From positions 372,001 through 436,000 of the forward strand of contig JAGOBH010000003.1 in NCBI GenBank assembly GCA_017983495.1: 64,000 bases of DNA, given 5' to 3'. The DNA is from Pyrinomonadaceae bacterium. Its GTDB lineage: Bacteria > Acidobacteriota > Blastocatellia > Pyrinomonadales > Pyrinomonadaceae. The position numbers were made by a program, and so were the translations under genes. The notes below the pieces were generated by a model that did no database searches, was not told where the DNA came from, and saw only the letters and a program-made list of their open reading frames with translations. Of this stretch, positions 1 to 8,365 are shown piece after piece. Numbering within the stretch: position 1 is the stretch's first letter; each line of letters begins with the position of its first letter.

Positions 1-202
1 AAGTTACATCACGCGTGCCGAATACAGCGTCAATGGCGGGCCGTGGGTGGCGGTTTACGCGGATGACGGTATCTCAGATGGGCCAAAAGAGCGATATACG
101 GTCGAGATCCCGGTTACGGCATCGGGTGAATACGTTGTCACGCTTCGTGTTTTCGACGTGAACGCGAATGCCGGGAACGCTCGAGCGGTGATTAAGAAAT
201 GA
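1..202 (+). CDS. C-terminal end of an Ig/FN3-like domain protein (partial)
   Basis: The window opens inside a rightward gene read from base 2, giving 66 residues before TGA at 200-202. The visible part alternates short hydrophobic and polar stretches, as in a beta-sandwich (AEYSVNGGPW, ERYTVEIPV, GEYVVTLRVFDVNANAG). This resembles the Ig-like domain that often closes secreted repeat proteins. The N-terminal part lies outside the window, so the function of the whole protein cannot be stated. Confidence 0.6.
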   Translation, partial: SYITRAEYSVNGGPWVAVYADDGISDGPKERYTVEIPVTASGEYVVTLRVFDVNANAGNARAVIKK

Positions 203-303
203 TCTAGCCGCTGGTTAACGCAGATAACGCAGAACAGGACGCGATAGAAAATGATCTTGGTTTTATCCGCGTCATCTGCGTAGATCTGCGGCAAAAAATC
301 TTT

Positions 304-1140
304 ATGAGCTTAAATTCAAACAGTGTTGCGGTCATCACGGGAGCGGCGTCGGGGATCGGGCGGGCGTTGGCGGTTCGTCTTGCAAAGGAAAAGATCGCCG
401 GTGTCGCGATATCGGACGTTAATGAAACGGGCCTGCACGAAACCGCCGAGCTTGCGTCGGCCGAAGGCGTCACCGTTTCCACACACATTATCGACGTGTC
501 CAAACTCGCCGATGTTCAACGCCTTGCCGACGAGGTCATCGCACAGCACGGACGTGTAACGCACTTGGTTAATAACGCCGGTGTCGGTGTCATGGGTACG
601 TTCGAGCATCTTTCGATCGAAGATTTCGAATGGCTGATGGGCATCAATTTCTGGGGCGTGATCTACGGCTGCAAGGTGTTTTTGCCCTTACTCAGGGCCC
701 AGGATCACGGGCATATACTCAATGTCTCAAGCGTCTTCGGGTTTATCGCCCCCGAGGAACAGACCGCCTATTGCTCGTCCAAGTTCGCCGTCCGTGGTTT
801 TACCGAAAGCCTTCGGCATGAGCTGGCGGGCTCGAACGTGACCGTGTCGGCGATCCATCCGGGCGGCATCAGGACCAACATCGCCCGCAATTCCCGCATC
901 GGAAAAGACACGCCCGATGAATGGAAACAGCAGGGAGCAAAGTTCTTCGACAAGGTCGCCCGCACAACCCCCGAGACCGCCGCCGAGGTCATCGTCAAAG
1001 GGATCAAGGAGCGTAATCCCCGCATCCTGATCGGTCAGGACGCATACGCGATCAGCGCGTTCGCCCGTCTATTCCCAAAGCGATACCTCCGCCTCATCGA
1101 ACGCATCAGCGGCCATAAAATGAGCCTGCGCAAAAAATAG
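304..1140 (+). CDS. SDR-family NAD(P)-dependent oxidoreductase
   Basis: A 278-residue classical short-chain dehydrogenase/reductase, a normal length for the family. Visible motifs are the Rossmann nucleotide loop TGAASGIG at residues 12-19, NNAG at 90-93, a catalytic serine in VSS near 142, and Tyr156-x3-Lys160 (YCSSK). The PG of HPGGIRTN after the active site is also typical. The C-terminal 40 residues are basic and hydrophobic. The substrate cannot be read from the sequence. No strong Shine-Dalgarno precedes the ATG. The upstream 203-300 holds short direct repeats around CGCAGAT/ATCTGCG. It appears monocistronic. Confidence 0.9.
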   Translation: MSLNSNSVAVITGAASGIGRALAVRLAKEKIAGVAISDVNETGLHETAELASAEGVTVSTHIIDVSKLADVQRLADEVIAQHGRVTHLVNNAGVGVMGTFEHLSIEDFEWLMGINFWGVIYGCKVFLPLLRAQDHGHILNVSSVFGFIAPEEQTAYCSSKFAVRGFTESLRHELAGSNVTVSAIHPGGIRTNIARNSRIGKDTPDEWKQQGAKFFDKVARTTPETAAEVIVKGIKERNPRILIGQDAYAISAFARLFPKRYLRLIERISGHKMSLRKK

Positions 1141-1345
1141 ACCAAAGCCCGCGTAGCGGGTGACAAGCATAAAGCCACGCGGCGTAAGCCCGTGGAAGCG
1201 GCATTGTGCCAGAATCCGAATTCCGCAATCCGCAATTGGGACAACGCTCCCGGATCAAAAAGCTCCAGCGCAGCTCAAAAGAAATACTTGTTAATGGGGT
1301 GCTAGACGGGAGTTATGAAAGATATCTGAAGTCTTAGATCCGCCG
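1141..1345. repeat. Intergenic REP-like palindromes
   Basis: Just after the SDR stop are two short palindromic units: CCCGCGTAGCGGG, and CCACG/CGTGG arms separated by about 11 bases. A GC-poor stretch with no coding signal follows up to 1345. They resemble repetitive extragenic palindromes. Other copies would have to be sought elsewhere in the genome. Confidence 0.4.
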
Positions 1346-4300
1346 TTACTGGTTGATCGAACTTAGAAAATCTTGTAATAAACTCAACTCTACGAAATGA
1401 ACTCCCGTATTTATGGGGGGAAACTTGGTCCACCAGAACGAATTCGGCGTCACAAAGATCGACACGACTCGTATGTCGTCTTCAACCTTGCCCCATATAG
1501 ACTCAGTCAGCGGTCTGCCCGAGTCTTTCAGAAACCTGTCACGCAGCTCGACGCGGTGCACGTAACCTTCCTCGAATGTGCCTTTGCTGGTCGTTCTTCC
1601 GAATATCTTCTCCGCGACGCGTTTGATGTCCTTGCTCGTGTACGCCTGATCGATGACCTTCGACTCGATATTGAGAATGGTCTTTCTGTCGGGCATCAAC
1701 GCGAACACATCGATGTCCCCGATGTCGGTTGCGGAGAACCTGCGGCTACTCGGCGAGACCTCGGGCTCTACATCGCTCGTAAACCGGCCGACGATCTCGA
1801 CGATCTTCGATTGGAGGGCCTTGCGGTATTTCTCGTGGTACCCATCAAGGACCTTTGCGACCGAAGGGGCAGCGATATCCGACGGGAACTTGTGGGTGTT
1901 CGTCATGCTCGCCCAGATCTTGCACGAGCGATCCAAAGAATGTGCTCCCCAGTAATACTTCTCGCCGATCTTTACCAATGGCCTCAGGCCGTAACGGTTC
2001 GAACGCTTTCGATGCTCCCCGACGGGCAGGTCAAACGTTGGTTCGGAAGCGCCTTCGAGCATCAGGACCTTATTGTGATCGAGCGTCAGAAAATCGATTA
2101 TCTTCCCGGCAGACGGCTTGTCGAAACGTTCGATCCGTTCATCGCAGGCTTCGGTGATCTCATCGGCCGTAGCCGCGTAGAAAGTGTGTTCGGCGGCGTC
2201 ATTGTCGTATGTCCATGAAGCAAGAGCAGCTTGAAACGAAATGAGGTCGTTGAAACCAAAACCGAGGTCAGTACGGAATGCGACATCCAGATCGGCCATA
2301 TAGGTCGCCATGTCGACACCGATCGGCACCCTGTCGTCGGTCCCGATCATTCCGAGCTTTATCTGTGCCTGCTCCTTTCCCCATTCCTTCATGCGGTTCG
2401 AGATGTTCTCAACGTGCTCGGCAATCGCCCGAAAATCATGCGAGATATGAAGGCCCGCCGGGAATATCTCGTAGTGGATATGGTCGCTGACGGTGTTCAT
2501 ATGCAGAAGCCTGTCGACGAGAGCCAAGAGCTCGCTTATGACATCTTCGGTTAGAAGTTCGCTACCGGAAGGCTGCAGCTGGACGACCTTTTCGATCAGG
2601 TACTGATGCTCGTGGAGAAGGTGAAGATACTCGGACTTCCGTTTTTCCGATTCCTCCTCTCGAACATAGTCGACCTCCTGGCTAAGCGAGTTCTCGGTTC
2701 TCGCTTCCGCTTCCTCCAACTTGTGCGTCAGCGAATCGACGTTAGAGATGAACGCCGGGATCGCGTCAGAGATGTCGAGCTGTGCGACCCGGGCGTTGAC
2801 GACATCGACGAGGCTTTTTGTCAGGATACGGATCTTTTCTTTTGCTTCTTTCCCCTCGTAATCGCCCGGAGTGATACCGTTCGCATTCGCGATCTGTGCG
2901 ATCTCCTTATCGGCCAGCTTGAAATCCCGAAGTTGGGGAACGATGGCCCTTGACGTCTCGGGGAAAGAGATCCGTTTTTGACGGCCAAAACGCCTGAAAC
3001 GGTTTGGCTGTGACTTTTCGGATTCAAGCAATTCGATAACGGCATCGAGTTCTTTGTCCCCGAAGAAAGTATCTATTTGTCGGAGCACATCTATGAACAT
3101 CTCGATCTGCACCGAGCGGTCGACGGCATCCATCAATCTGTGGGAAACAGCCGCATCGTTGAAAACCACGCGGACCCCTCTTTGCGACGACTTCAACTGC
3201 GACGCGTCCATCTTCCAGAGTTCGTCGGTCGGTACTAGGTGGAGCAAGTGTTTGAGTCTTGGATTACTGGTCACCAGGCTTGCCGGAAAGAAAATGATCA
3301 TTATCGGTTCTGTTTCCGCAGCGAACGCAAGGTGCTCGACCTTCTCGCGGTAAACAGCGAACGAATCGGCAAGGCTGTCCATCAGCATGTCCGCAAGCTC
3401 GCCTTGCTCACGGCTCAAAAGGTCCGCCGGTGTTTGAACGGTCAGTTCGGCCGTACCCGATCGAACGAGTCGGTAGTAAGCGAACTGTGTGCGAGACTCG
3501 AGAACGACGGTGCCGCCGTCATTCTCGACCGAGGCGATCTTCCATCGGCGCGGTTCCTCAAGGAATACATTCCGCGGGTATACGGCCCAAAATTTCTTAA
3601 GCGATGCAAACCTGAAGTTAGAACCCCAGTGCGGGTCGAGCATGATAAAAGTCGGCTTGGTAGCACCGCCCACCAGGACGTTATGAGAATCGCGAAAGGA
3701 CCCAAAGAGATCGAGATTAGAGTTGATCGGTGCGATCATGCCGCCATCCTTGCGGGAATCGGCTTTGTATTTGAAGAACCTGCCAAGCTCTTCAGCGTCC
3801 TCCACCTCATCGATTATCCCTAGCAGTTCCGTGAGGTGAATTACCTCGCCGGTGAAATCGTTTGGCAGCCTGAAGCCTCGCGAAGTGGTCGTCGCAACCG
3901 GTATTGCCGCTATAAGAAGTGGCGATAGCGTCACCTTTGCTTCGGCCGGCTCAAGCTGAACCGTCTTGCCAATTCCCATTAGGCCCAGCTTCACCGGCGA
4001 AGCGGAAAGCAGCGCTTCCGCAGACGCAAAGCTGTCGTCGAGCTCTTTCAAGGGACAGTTCCCGCCGCGACGCGAAGCGAGAAACGACATCGGGATATGA
4101 AAGAGGATGAGATCGTCTCTCGCGATGAGAGCGATCGCAAAGACCGTCGGATGCGGTCTCTCGTCCGCTTCAAGCGCGCAGGCAAAATCGAACATGCTGT
4201 CCGGCTTAAGCCGTGCACGAACAAACTGGATGAATTGCCAAGGGACTACAAGTTCATAGTGGTCGACGGTTTTTTCGATATCCTCAATGTGATCTTTAAG

Positions 4301-5095
4301 AATGGCTCCCCACGTATCGAAAAGCACGCTCAGGAATCGCCGTGGCAAAACCGGATAGACCTTCTCTCCGCGTTTTAGAAAAAAGTAAAAACAGTTCTCA
4401 CCCGTATGGAGCCTCTCCGCGAATTCGTCCGGCTTTGGCATTTTCCCCGGAGCCGCCGCGTCAAGGTCCTTTGTGAATCGCATCACGATATCCGATCCGA
4501 ACTCGTCGACGGGCGAATAGGATTCATGAAAATCCATGCACGATTTCCAGAATTCTTCTGTCGGGATCTCAAAAACGCCCGGCTCGATGCTCCCGGCCTC
4601 CTGAGCGGGGTGTTCGATCGCATCGAGGATCGAGTGCTGGACCGACAAGCACATCTCCAGATCGGCGATCGCCGAGCGGCCAAGCTTTTCGCGATAGTAG
4701 TCGTGGAAACCGGTGTGAAGGATCTCGAAAGCGTAATAATGATCGACGGAGCTATCGAGTTCGCCGCCATAGAAGATGCGTAAGAACCGGCCGTCGTGAA
4801 AATATTTAATATCGCCCCAGTCCGGCTCGGGAACATAGTCTTCGAACATCTCGAAGTCCGGTAGAAAGGTCAGGATGTACTCCGCGAATGCCCGGAAATC
4901 CTCATAAGTTTCGATCTTATTCGGGATCGAGGGTTCGGCGGGTGAATGTTCGAGCAATGTGTACAAAAACTGGAGCTTTGCACCGCTTCCGATGTTCGGA
5001 AGCCAAAGGCTGAGAGCGAAGAGGCTTTTTGCCCAATCGCCGAAGCTGTACTTCGGGAAGGGCTCTTTGTTCGAATTGGGAATCGTGGTAGTCAT
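1346..5095 (-). CDS. Giant protein of unknown function with C-terminal PD-(D/E)XK-like nuclease motif
   Basis: I place the start at the ATG at 5093-5095, giving 1249 residues. The frame stays open to 5227, but the extra 44 codons would run through a terminator-like hairpin at 5158-5195. I do not recognise the first 1000 residues. They look soluble, with no signal peptide or membrane segment, and residues of roughly 750-900 include a charged, coiled-coil-like helix. Near the C-terminus DIGDIDVFAL is followed by LNIESK, giving Asp1129, Glu1144 and Lys1146. That is the D-(x)n-E-x-K active-site pattern of restriction-like nucleases. By analogy the bulk may be a sensor or DNA-binding part of a defence protein. 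It stands alone, downstream of a toxin-antitoxin pair on the same strand. Function is inference only. Confidence 0.7.
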   Translation of the reverse strand: MTTTIPNSNKEPFPKYSFGDWAKSLFALSLWLPNIGSGAKLQFLYTLLEHSPAEPSIPNKIETYEDFRAFAEYILTFLPDFEMFEDYVPEPDWGDIKYFHDGRFLRIFYGGELDSSVDHYYAFEILHTGFHDYYREKLGRSAIADLEMCLSVQHSILDAIEHPAQEAGSIEPGVFEIPTEEFWKSCMDFHESYSPVDEFGSDIVMRFTKDLDAAAPGKMPKPDEFAERLHTGENCFYFFLKRGEKVYPVLPRRFLSVLFDTWGAILKDHIEDIEKTVDHYELVVPWQFIQFVRARLKPDSMFDFACALEADERPHPTVFAIALIARDDLILFHIPMSFLASRRGGNCPLKELDDSFASAEALLSASPVKLGLMGIGKTVQLEPAEAKVTLSPLLIAAIPVATTTSRGFRLPNDFTGEVIHLTELLGIIDEVEDAEELGRFFKYKADSRKDGGMIAPINSNLDLFGSFRDSHNVLVGGATKPTFIMLDPHWGSNFRFASLKKFWAVYPRNVFLEEPRRWKIASVENDGGTVVLESRTQFAYYRLVRSGTAELTVQTPADLLSREQGELADMLMDSLADSFAVYREKVEHLAFAAETEPIMIIFFPASLVTSNPRLKHLLHLVPTDELWKMDASQLKSSQRGVRVVFNDAAVSHRLMDAVDRSVQIEMFIDVLRQIDTFFGDKELDAVIELLESEKSQPNRFRRFGRQKRISFPETSRAIVPQLRDFKLADKEIAQIANANGITPGDYEGKEAKEKIRILTKSLVDVVNARVAQLDISDAIPAFISNVDSLTHKLEEAEARTENSLSQEVDYVREEESEKRKSEYLHLLHEHQYLIEKVVQLQPSGSELLTEDVISELLALVDRLLHMNTVSDHIHYEIFPAGLHISHDFRAIAEHVENISNRMKEWGKEQAQIKLGMIGTDDRVPIGVDMATYMADLDVAFRTDLGFGFNDLISFQAALASWTYDNDAAEHTFYAATADEITEACDERIERFDKPSAGKIIDFLTLDHNKVLMLEGASEPTFDLPVGEHRKRSNRYGLRPLVKIGEKYYWGAHSLDRSCKIWASMTNTHKFPSDIAAPSVAKVLDGYHEKYRKALQSKIVEIVGRFTSDVEPEVSPSSRRFSATDIGDIDVFALMPDRKTILNIESKVIDQAYTSKDIKRVAEKIFGRTTSKGTFEEGYVHRVELRDRFLKDSGRPLTESIWGKVEDDIRVVSIFVTPNSFWWTKFPPINTGVHFVELSLLQDFLSSINQ

Positions 5096-5157
5096 TATTG
5101 GGGGTAACCAAATTTTATCATAGGATTCGGAAATTGTTTTTGGATTTCGATCAGATA

Positions 5158-5200
5158 AAAGCCTCGCCGTTTTCACGACGAGGCTTTTTGTTTTTAGCTG
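5158..5200. terminator. Rho-independent terminator-like hairpin
   Basis: The arms GCCTCGCCGT and ACGACGAGGC surround a short loop, with an A-run before and TTTTTGTTTTT after. It can end leftward transcription from the toxin-antitoxin pair or rightward readthrough. Its position argues against the longer N-terminus of the giant gene. Confidence 0.65.
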
Positions 5201-5281
5201 ACGAGGCGCGTTTTCAGCGATCGCCATTTCATATATTAGTGACGAGGGAACAGTGACGAGTGACGAGAAAGAAGGCCCGGA

Positions 5282-5608
5282 TCAAGCATCCAGTTCGAGC
5301 ACGACTGCGGAACCTGATTTTGCGCTCGCTAGTGAATTAATGACCTTGGGCCCGAAAGCGACCGAATCCTGATAGCGATTACTCAGGGAACGGAGGACGA
5401 TCACAATAATGTCGTAGCTGGGTAGGTCTTGTTGAAATGAGAGGTTGCGATCAACGGTGATAAAAGCGTCAAATTCAAGCTCGGCTAGTTTCATCAATGA
5501 GCCATTTTTTACTCCGGCCCAGCCTTGTTGGGGAACCGTTACTACTTCGTGCTCTGACAAATCACGCGCAAAACGACGATCTACACATTCGTCGAGCAGG
5601 ATCTTCAC
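5282..5608 (-). CDS. DUF5615 PIN-like toxin
   Basis: A 108-residue PIN-like protein of the DUF5615 type, the usual length. It begins MKILLDECVDRR, where Asp6 and Glu7 are the first acidic residues of a PIN nuclease fold. DAFITVDRNLSFQ in the middle supplies the second conserved Asp and the RN pair. Family knowledge suggests a ribonuclease toxin paired with a DUF433 antitoxin. The genes overlap by 4 bp (stop of the antitoxin inside ATGA), so they are translationally coupled with the antitoxin first. Confidence 0.82.
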   Translation of the reverse strand: MKILLDECVDRRFARDLSEHEVVTVPQQGWAGVKNGSLMKLAELEFDAFITVDRNLSFQQDLPSYDIIVIVLRSLSNRYQDSVAFGPKVINSLASAKSGSAVVLELDA

Positions 5609-5817
5609 GCGGCTAGCTTCTCTATTTCAGCCTCGGCCTGTTTGAGATATTCGACCACCTGTTCGCGGCTCACGGTCGGATATCCGTCAATAAACTCATC
5701 GATCGAATCGCCGGCCGTTAAAAAATCAACAAGCGTCTGGATAGGAACCCTCGTGCCGGCAAATACCGGCGTCCCGCCCATTACTTCTTCTGAAATTGAT
5801 ACTACCGACCTTTTCAT
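5605..5817 (-). CDS. DUF433 antitoxin
   Basis: A 70-residue DUF433 protein. The signature GGTPVFAGTRVPIQTLVDFL sits in the first half, followed by a short helix-turn region (IDGYPTVSREQVVEYL) typical of this winged-helix antitoxin family. The gene is first in a two-gene leftward operon, and the toxin overlaps its 3' end by 4 bp. It probably binds DNA to repress its own promoter, which would lie in 5818-5880. The two genes form a complete module. Confidence 0.85.
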   Translation of the reverse strand: MKRSVVSISEEVMGGTPVFAGTRVPIQTLVDFLTAGDSIDEFIDGYPTVSREQVVEYLKQAEAEIEKLAA

Positions 5818-5888
5818 GCCTCTATATTAAGTCAAATACGCATTAAATTAAAGATTTTTCGACTCAATGCAAAAGCATCGCCAATCTT

Positions 5889-6112
5889 GTCGCCAAAGGT
5901 GACGGACATTAGAGCCTAGGGTGACCGTTGTGGGCCTACCACAACACTGGCACGCTTTTGTGCCAGAAACCCTAGGTAAGGTCATATCAAATGATCCGTC
6001 CCTGTAGGGGACGAACACGACCGCTCTAATGTTTGTCGCTTACAGCGACAGAACGTAAATTCCACCGACACCTAGGGTTTCACCCTAGGCTTTATTATTA
6101 GTCACCTTTGGT
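5889..6112. repeat. Cluster of about seven short hairpins
   Basis: No gene is visible here. In about 220 bp there are consecutive inverted repeats: GTCGCC/GGTGAC; GTTGTGG/CCACAAC and TGGCAC/GTGCCA nested inside CCTAGGGT/ACCCTAGG; GTCCC/GGGAC; TGTCGCT/AGCGACA; CCTAGGGT/ACCCTAGG again; and GTCACC/GGTGAC. The outermost pair echoes the first. The string could fold into a branched RNA or be a compound REP/MITE-like element. See findings. Confidence 0.5.
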
Positions 6113-6122
6113 GACAGGAACG

Positions 6123-6152
6123 AAAAAGCTCCGGATCACTCCGAGGCTTTTT
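6123..6152. terminator. Terminator-like hairpin
   Basis: AAAAAGC and GCTTTTT arms enclose a GC-rich imperfect stem (CCGGA/TCCG), giving A-run, stem, T-run. It follows the hairpin cluster and precedes a short heptamer array at 6153-6184. Confidence 0.45.
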
Positions 6153-6184
6153 ACTGGCCACTGGCCACTGACAACTGACCACTG
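6153..6184 (-). repeat. Short CRGTKGY heptamer array
   Basis: Read on the minus strand this is CAGTGGT, CAGTTGT, CAGTGGC, CAGTGGC, CAGT. It has the same 7-bp period and start triplet as the large array at 7837-8070, in the opposite orientation. Confidence 0.6.
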
Positions 6185-6235
6185 TTTATTCAGCGATCGC
6201 CATTTCTTTATCTTCTGACTTCTTTTCACGCTTCA

Positions 6236-6295
6236 AGCCGCCATTTCTGACTGTGAGGTGGTTGAGATCCTTTGGAAAATTAGTTGAATATTGAG
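6236..6295 (+). repeat. Repeat A, copy 1
   Basis: About 60 bp, from AGCCGCC to ATTGAG, found again almost unchanged in direct orientation at 7539-7598. The core runs from TTCTGACTGTGAGG without change. It carries part of a small leftward open frame that I do not regard as a gene. Confidence 0.8.
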
Positions 6296-6314
6296 GAATC
6301 ATTGGGGGCAGACG

Positions 6315-6414
6315 TGCGATTTTCTTTAGCGCTATACTTTTCATTCCCGACAATTCACCTGCCTTTTGCCTGAGATGAGTGAATATAGAAAACAAAAACG
6401 GGCTGCGGATTCCG
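6315..6414 (+). repeat. Repeat B, copy 1
   Basis: About 100 bp matching 7301-7400 in direct orientation. The 63 bp at 6352-6414 are nearly identical to 7338-7400, and the preceding 37 bp are diverged but alignable. The two copies flank the NYN gene. Confidence 0.8.
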
Positions 6415-6512
6415 AGTTTTAGATTTGATGCGGCGATCTTGGACGGGCAAACTGGCTACCTGCTTTCTTTTTTCAGCCTGCCGTTTATGGCGCTTGAACT
6501 GTTGCAATAAAT

Positions 6513-7130
6513 CTACCAGAGGGCGGGTTTGTGAAAAGTTCCGTTTGAATCAGTCATCTGGTTAGGAAATTGACTCGCTTTCAGCACACCGGTTCGAAGT
6601 GTTTTGAGAAATGTGGCCTGAGTTTTCAGGTGAAAGCTCGGATGTGTTTGCGGATTGACAAGGCCTACTGGCAAATTCAATTCTTCCTGCACGATCCGCA
6701 TTGGTTCCAGCAGATCAGAATCATTTGTTACCATCACCGCCAATTCAAAATCAGCTCTATAGGCATCGTGCAATAGATGTACGGCAAGGTTTACATCAGA
6801 GCCCTTTTCTTCCGTTTTAATTACTTGTGCAAACTGCTGAGGATCCGTATTGGCGAGCGGCATTCGTGTCGGTTTGGTGAGAAAACGGCCCTCGATGATT
6901 TCAACATTGGGAATGGTTTGAAGCGCTCTAAAGTAAGTTTGTTGTCGAATGGGTTGATCTCGATCGCTTGGCCGAGCAGAAACCCGAGCGGTAAAATATT
7001 TGATTTTGCTTATCCGATCCTGCGGGAAAAGCAATTGACTCATCGTTAGCAGATTGAGCCATTTGTACGGCGTATTTTTTAAGGATCCGTAATATAAATT
7101 GAATCCGTCAATGTAGACGTTTACCTTGAT
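6513..7130 (-). CDS. NYN-domain (LabA-like) RNase-like protein with a non-ATG start
   Basis: A NYN/PIN-fold protein of the LabA_like type. The conserved first strand, VNVYIDGFNLYY, is encoded by 7122-7087, upstream of the first ATG in frame (7041-7043). Starting at 7043 would delete the first catalytic Asp. In the place where the family has Met there is ATC (7128-7130, sense), preceded in frame by TAA ten codons earlier, with no ATG, GTG or TTG between. The full product would be 205 residues, normal for the family. Other visible motifs are KGSDVNLAVHLL and VMVTNDSDLLEPM, which carry the remaining acidic residues, and the usual tail (NGTFHKPALW). Either ATC is used or the start codon is mutated and only a truncated product is made. 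It lies between two direct copies of repeat B. Confidence 0.7.
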   Translation of the reverse strand: MKVNVYIDGFNLYYGSLKNTPYKWLNLLTMSQLLFPQDRISKIKYFTARVSARPSDRDQPIRQQTYFRALQTIPNVEIIEGRFLTKPTRMPLANTDPQQFAQVIKTEEKGSDVNLAVHLLHDAYRADFELAVMVTNDSDLLEPMRIVQEELNLPVGLVNPQTHPSFHLKTQATFLKTLRTGVLKASQFPNQMTDSNGTFHKPALW

Positions 7131-7300
7131 ACTAAGTGGAAAGATACCTTAGGTAACGCAGAGGGCGAAGCAATTTCTCACTTCGCCCTCGCACCCACCC
7201 ATCGAAACGAGTGGGGGAATATGTAGAAATGATAACCCGGTTTCAGAATAATTGTCAATAATTTTCGTCTGGCTCTTGCAACAAAGCACCGTGTCTGACC

Positions 7301-7400
7301 TGCGATTTTCTTCCGCGATAAACTTACTATTCTCGAAAATTCACCTGCCTTTTGCCTGAGATGAGTGAATATAGAAAGCAAAGACGAGCTGCGGATTCCG
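7301..7400 (+). repeat. Repeat B, copy 2
   Basis: The second copy of the 100-bp repeat seen at 6315-6414, in the same orientation. It lies upstream of the NYN gene when read on the coding strand. Confidence 0.8.
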
Positions 7401-7538
7401 CGGCCTTTCCACTAAATAGGCGACAGACCGCTCACATGCTTCCACGGCGACCTTAAGGCTTCCCGGTCAGAACGCCCACAAACTCAGCACGATCCATGTC
7501 AGAGGTAGCGAGAGGTATCCGTAAGTTGGAGCGGGCGG

Positions 7539-7598
7539 AGCCGCCGCTTCTGACTGTGAGGTGGTTGAGATCCTTTGGAAAATTAGTTGAATATTGAG
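7539..7598 (+). repeat. Repeat A, copy 2
   Basis: The second copy of the 60-bp repeat at 6236-6295. The order along the plus strand is A, B, NYN, B, A with all copies in direct orientation, so one simple tandem duplication does not explain it. Confidence 0.8.
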
Positions 7599-7836
7599 AA
7601 TGGTTGGCCCTGCCATTCAATCCGGGCGGCGATCTCAGGTCAGGAAGGGCAGCTCTGCTCCCGCTCTTGGGTGGCGTGCTTTGGGTGTGTTTTTCGTACA
7701 ATTTCGCGGTTCCGGAGATCCGAACGGCCGGATCAGGAATTTTTTGTTGCAAAGCCGTATCATCTATGATACGCTGTTCCATATGCAACGGCACCATTTA
7801 GGATCACCGCGGCCCTAAATGCGATCTTTGAAAACT

Positions 7837-8070
7837 CAGTTGTCAGTTGTCAGTTGTCGGTGGTCGGTTGTCGGTTGTCAGTTGTCGGTTGTCAGTTGTC
7901 AGTTGTCGGTTGTCGGTTGTCGGTTGTCAGTTGTCGGTTGTCAGTTGTCAGTTGTCGGTTGTCGGTTGTCGGTTGTCGGTTGTCAGTTGTCGGTTGTCGG
8001 TTGTCAGTTGTCGGTTGTCGGTTGTCAGTTGTCGGTTGTCAGTTGTCGGTTGGCAGTTGTCAGTTGTCAG
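7837..8070 (+). repeat. 33-unit heptamer tandem array (CRGTTGT)n
   Basis: There are thirty-three 7-bp units plus CAG, nearly all CAGTTGT or CGGTTGT. Only units 4 (CGGTGGT) and 31 (CGGTTGG) differ outside the second base. Because 7 is not a multiple of 3, all three forward frames are open and read as Leu-Ser-Val-Val repeats. These are artefacts, not genes. No gene is visible from 7131 to 8536. Confidence 0.95.
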
Positions 8071-8078
8071 CGTCATCG

Positions 8079-8215
8079 ACTCACGATCGACGATTCACGG
8101 TTTACGATTCCCGATGCCCAATTCACGATCGACGATCAACGATTCACCATCCACGATCCACAATTCCCGATTCACAATTCCCGATCCACGATTCCCGATC
8201 CACGATCCAAGTCCT
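8079..8215 (+). repeat. ACGATT/CCCGATT low-complexity tract
   Basis: Degenerate short units such as CACGATC, GACGATT and TCCCGAT follow the heptamer array directly. Reverse-complement wording (GAATCGGGAATCGGG) recurs at 38194-38210 and 38355-38365. No coding signal is seen. Confidence 0.7.
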
Positions 8216-8252
8216 GTATCTACAACACTTACACCGAAACTGTCTCATTTCC

Positions 8253-8349
8253 GCGGTCTCGCGCGAGTAAATGGGACAAAATCGGGGTTAAGTCAATTGG
8301 ACTCAATGGTTTACCCTGTCCCATTTTGCCGAAAAAGTGGGACAGCAGT
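8253..8349 (+). repeat. GGGACA element, copy 1
   Basis: About 97 bp, beginning GCGGTCTCGCGCGAG and ending in GGGACAGCAGT. It matches the reverse complement of 28127-28222 over nearly the whole length, except a short block near 8294-8305. A looser relative lies at 18967-19010. Internal TGGGACA/TGTCCCA pairs can form stems. Confidence 0.85.
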
Positions 8350-8365
8350 GGGACAGACAGATTGC

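Noticed and set aside
1397..2218. Rightward 273-codon frame inside the giant leftward gene
   Set aside because: It is antisense to the C-terminal nuclease-like domain and has no recognisable motif.
6186..6395. 69-residue leftward frame spanning repeats A and B
   Set aside because: Its sequence is the repeats themselves; the second copies do not keep the same reading frame order.
7837..8070. CRISPR-like periodicity
   Set aside because: The period is 7 bp with no unique spacers, and no cas genes are near.
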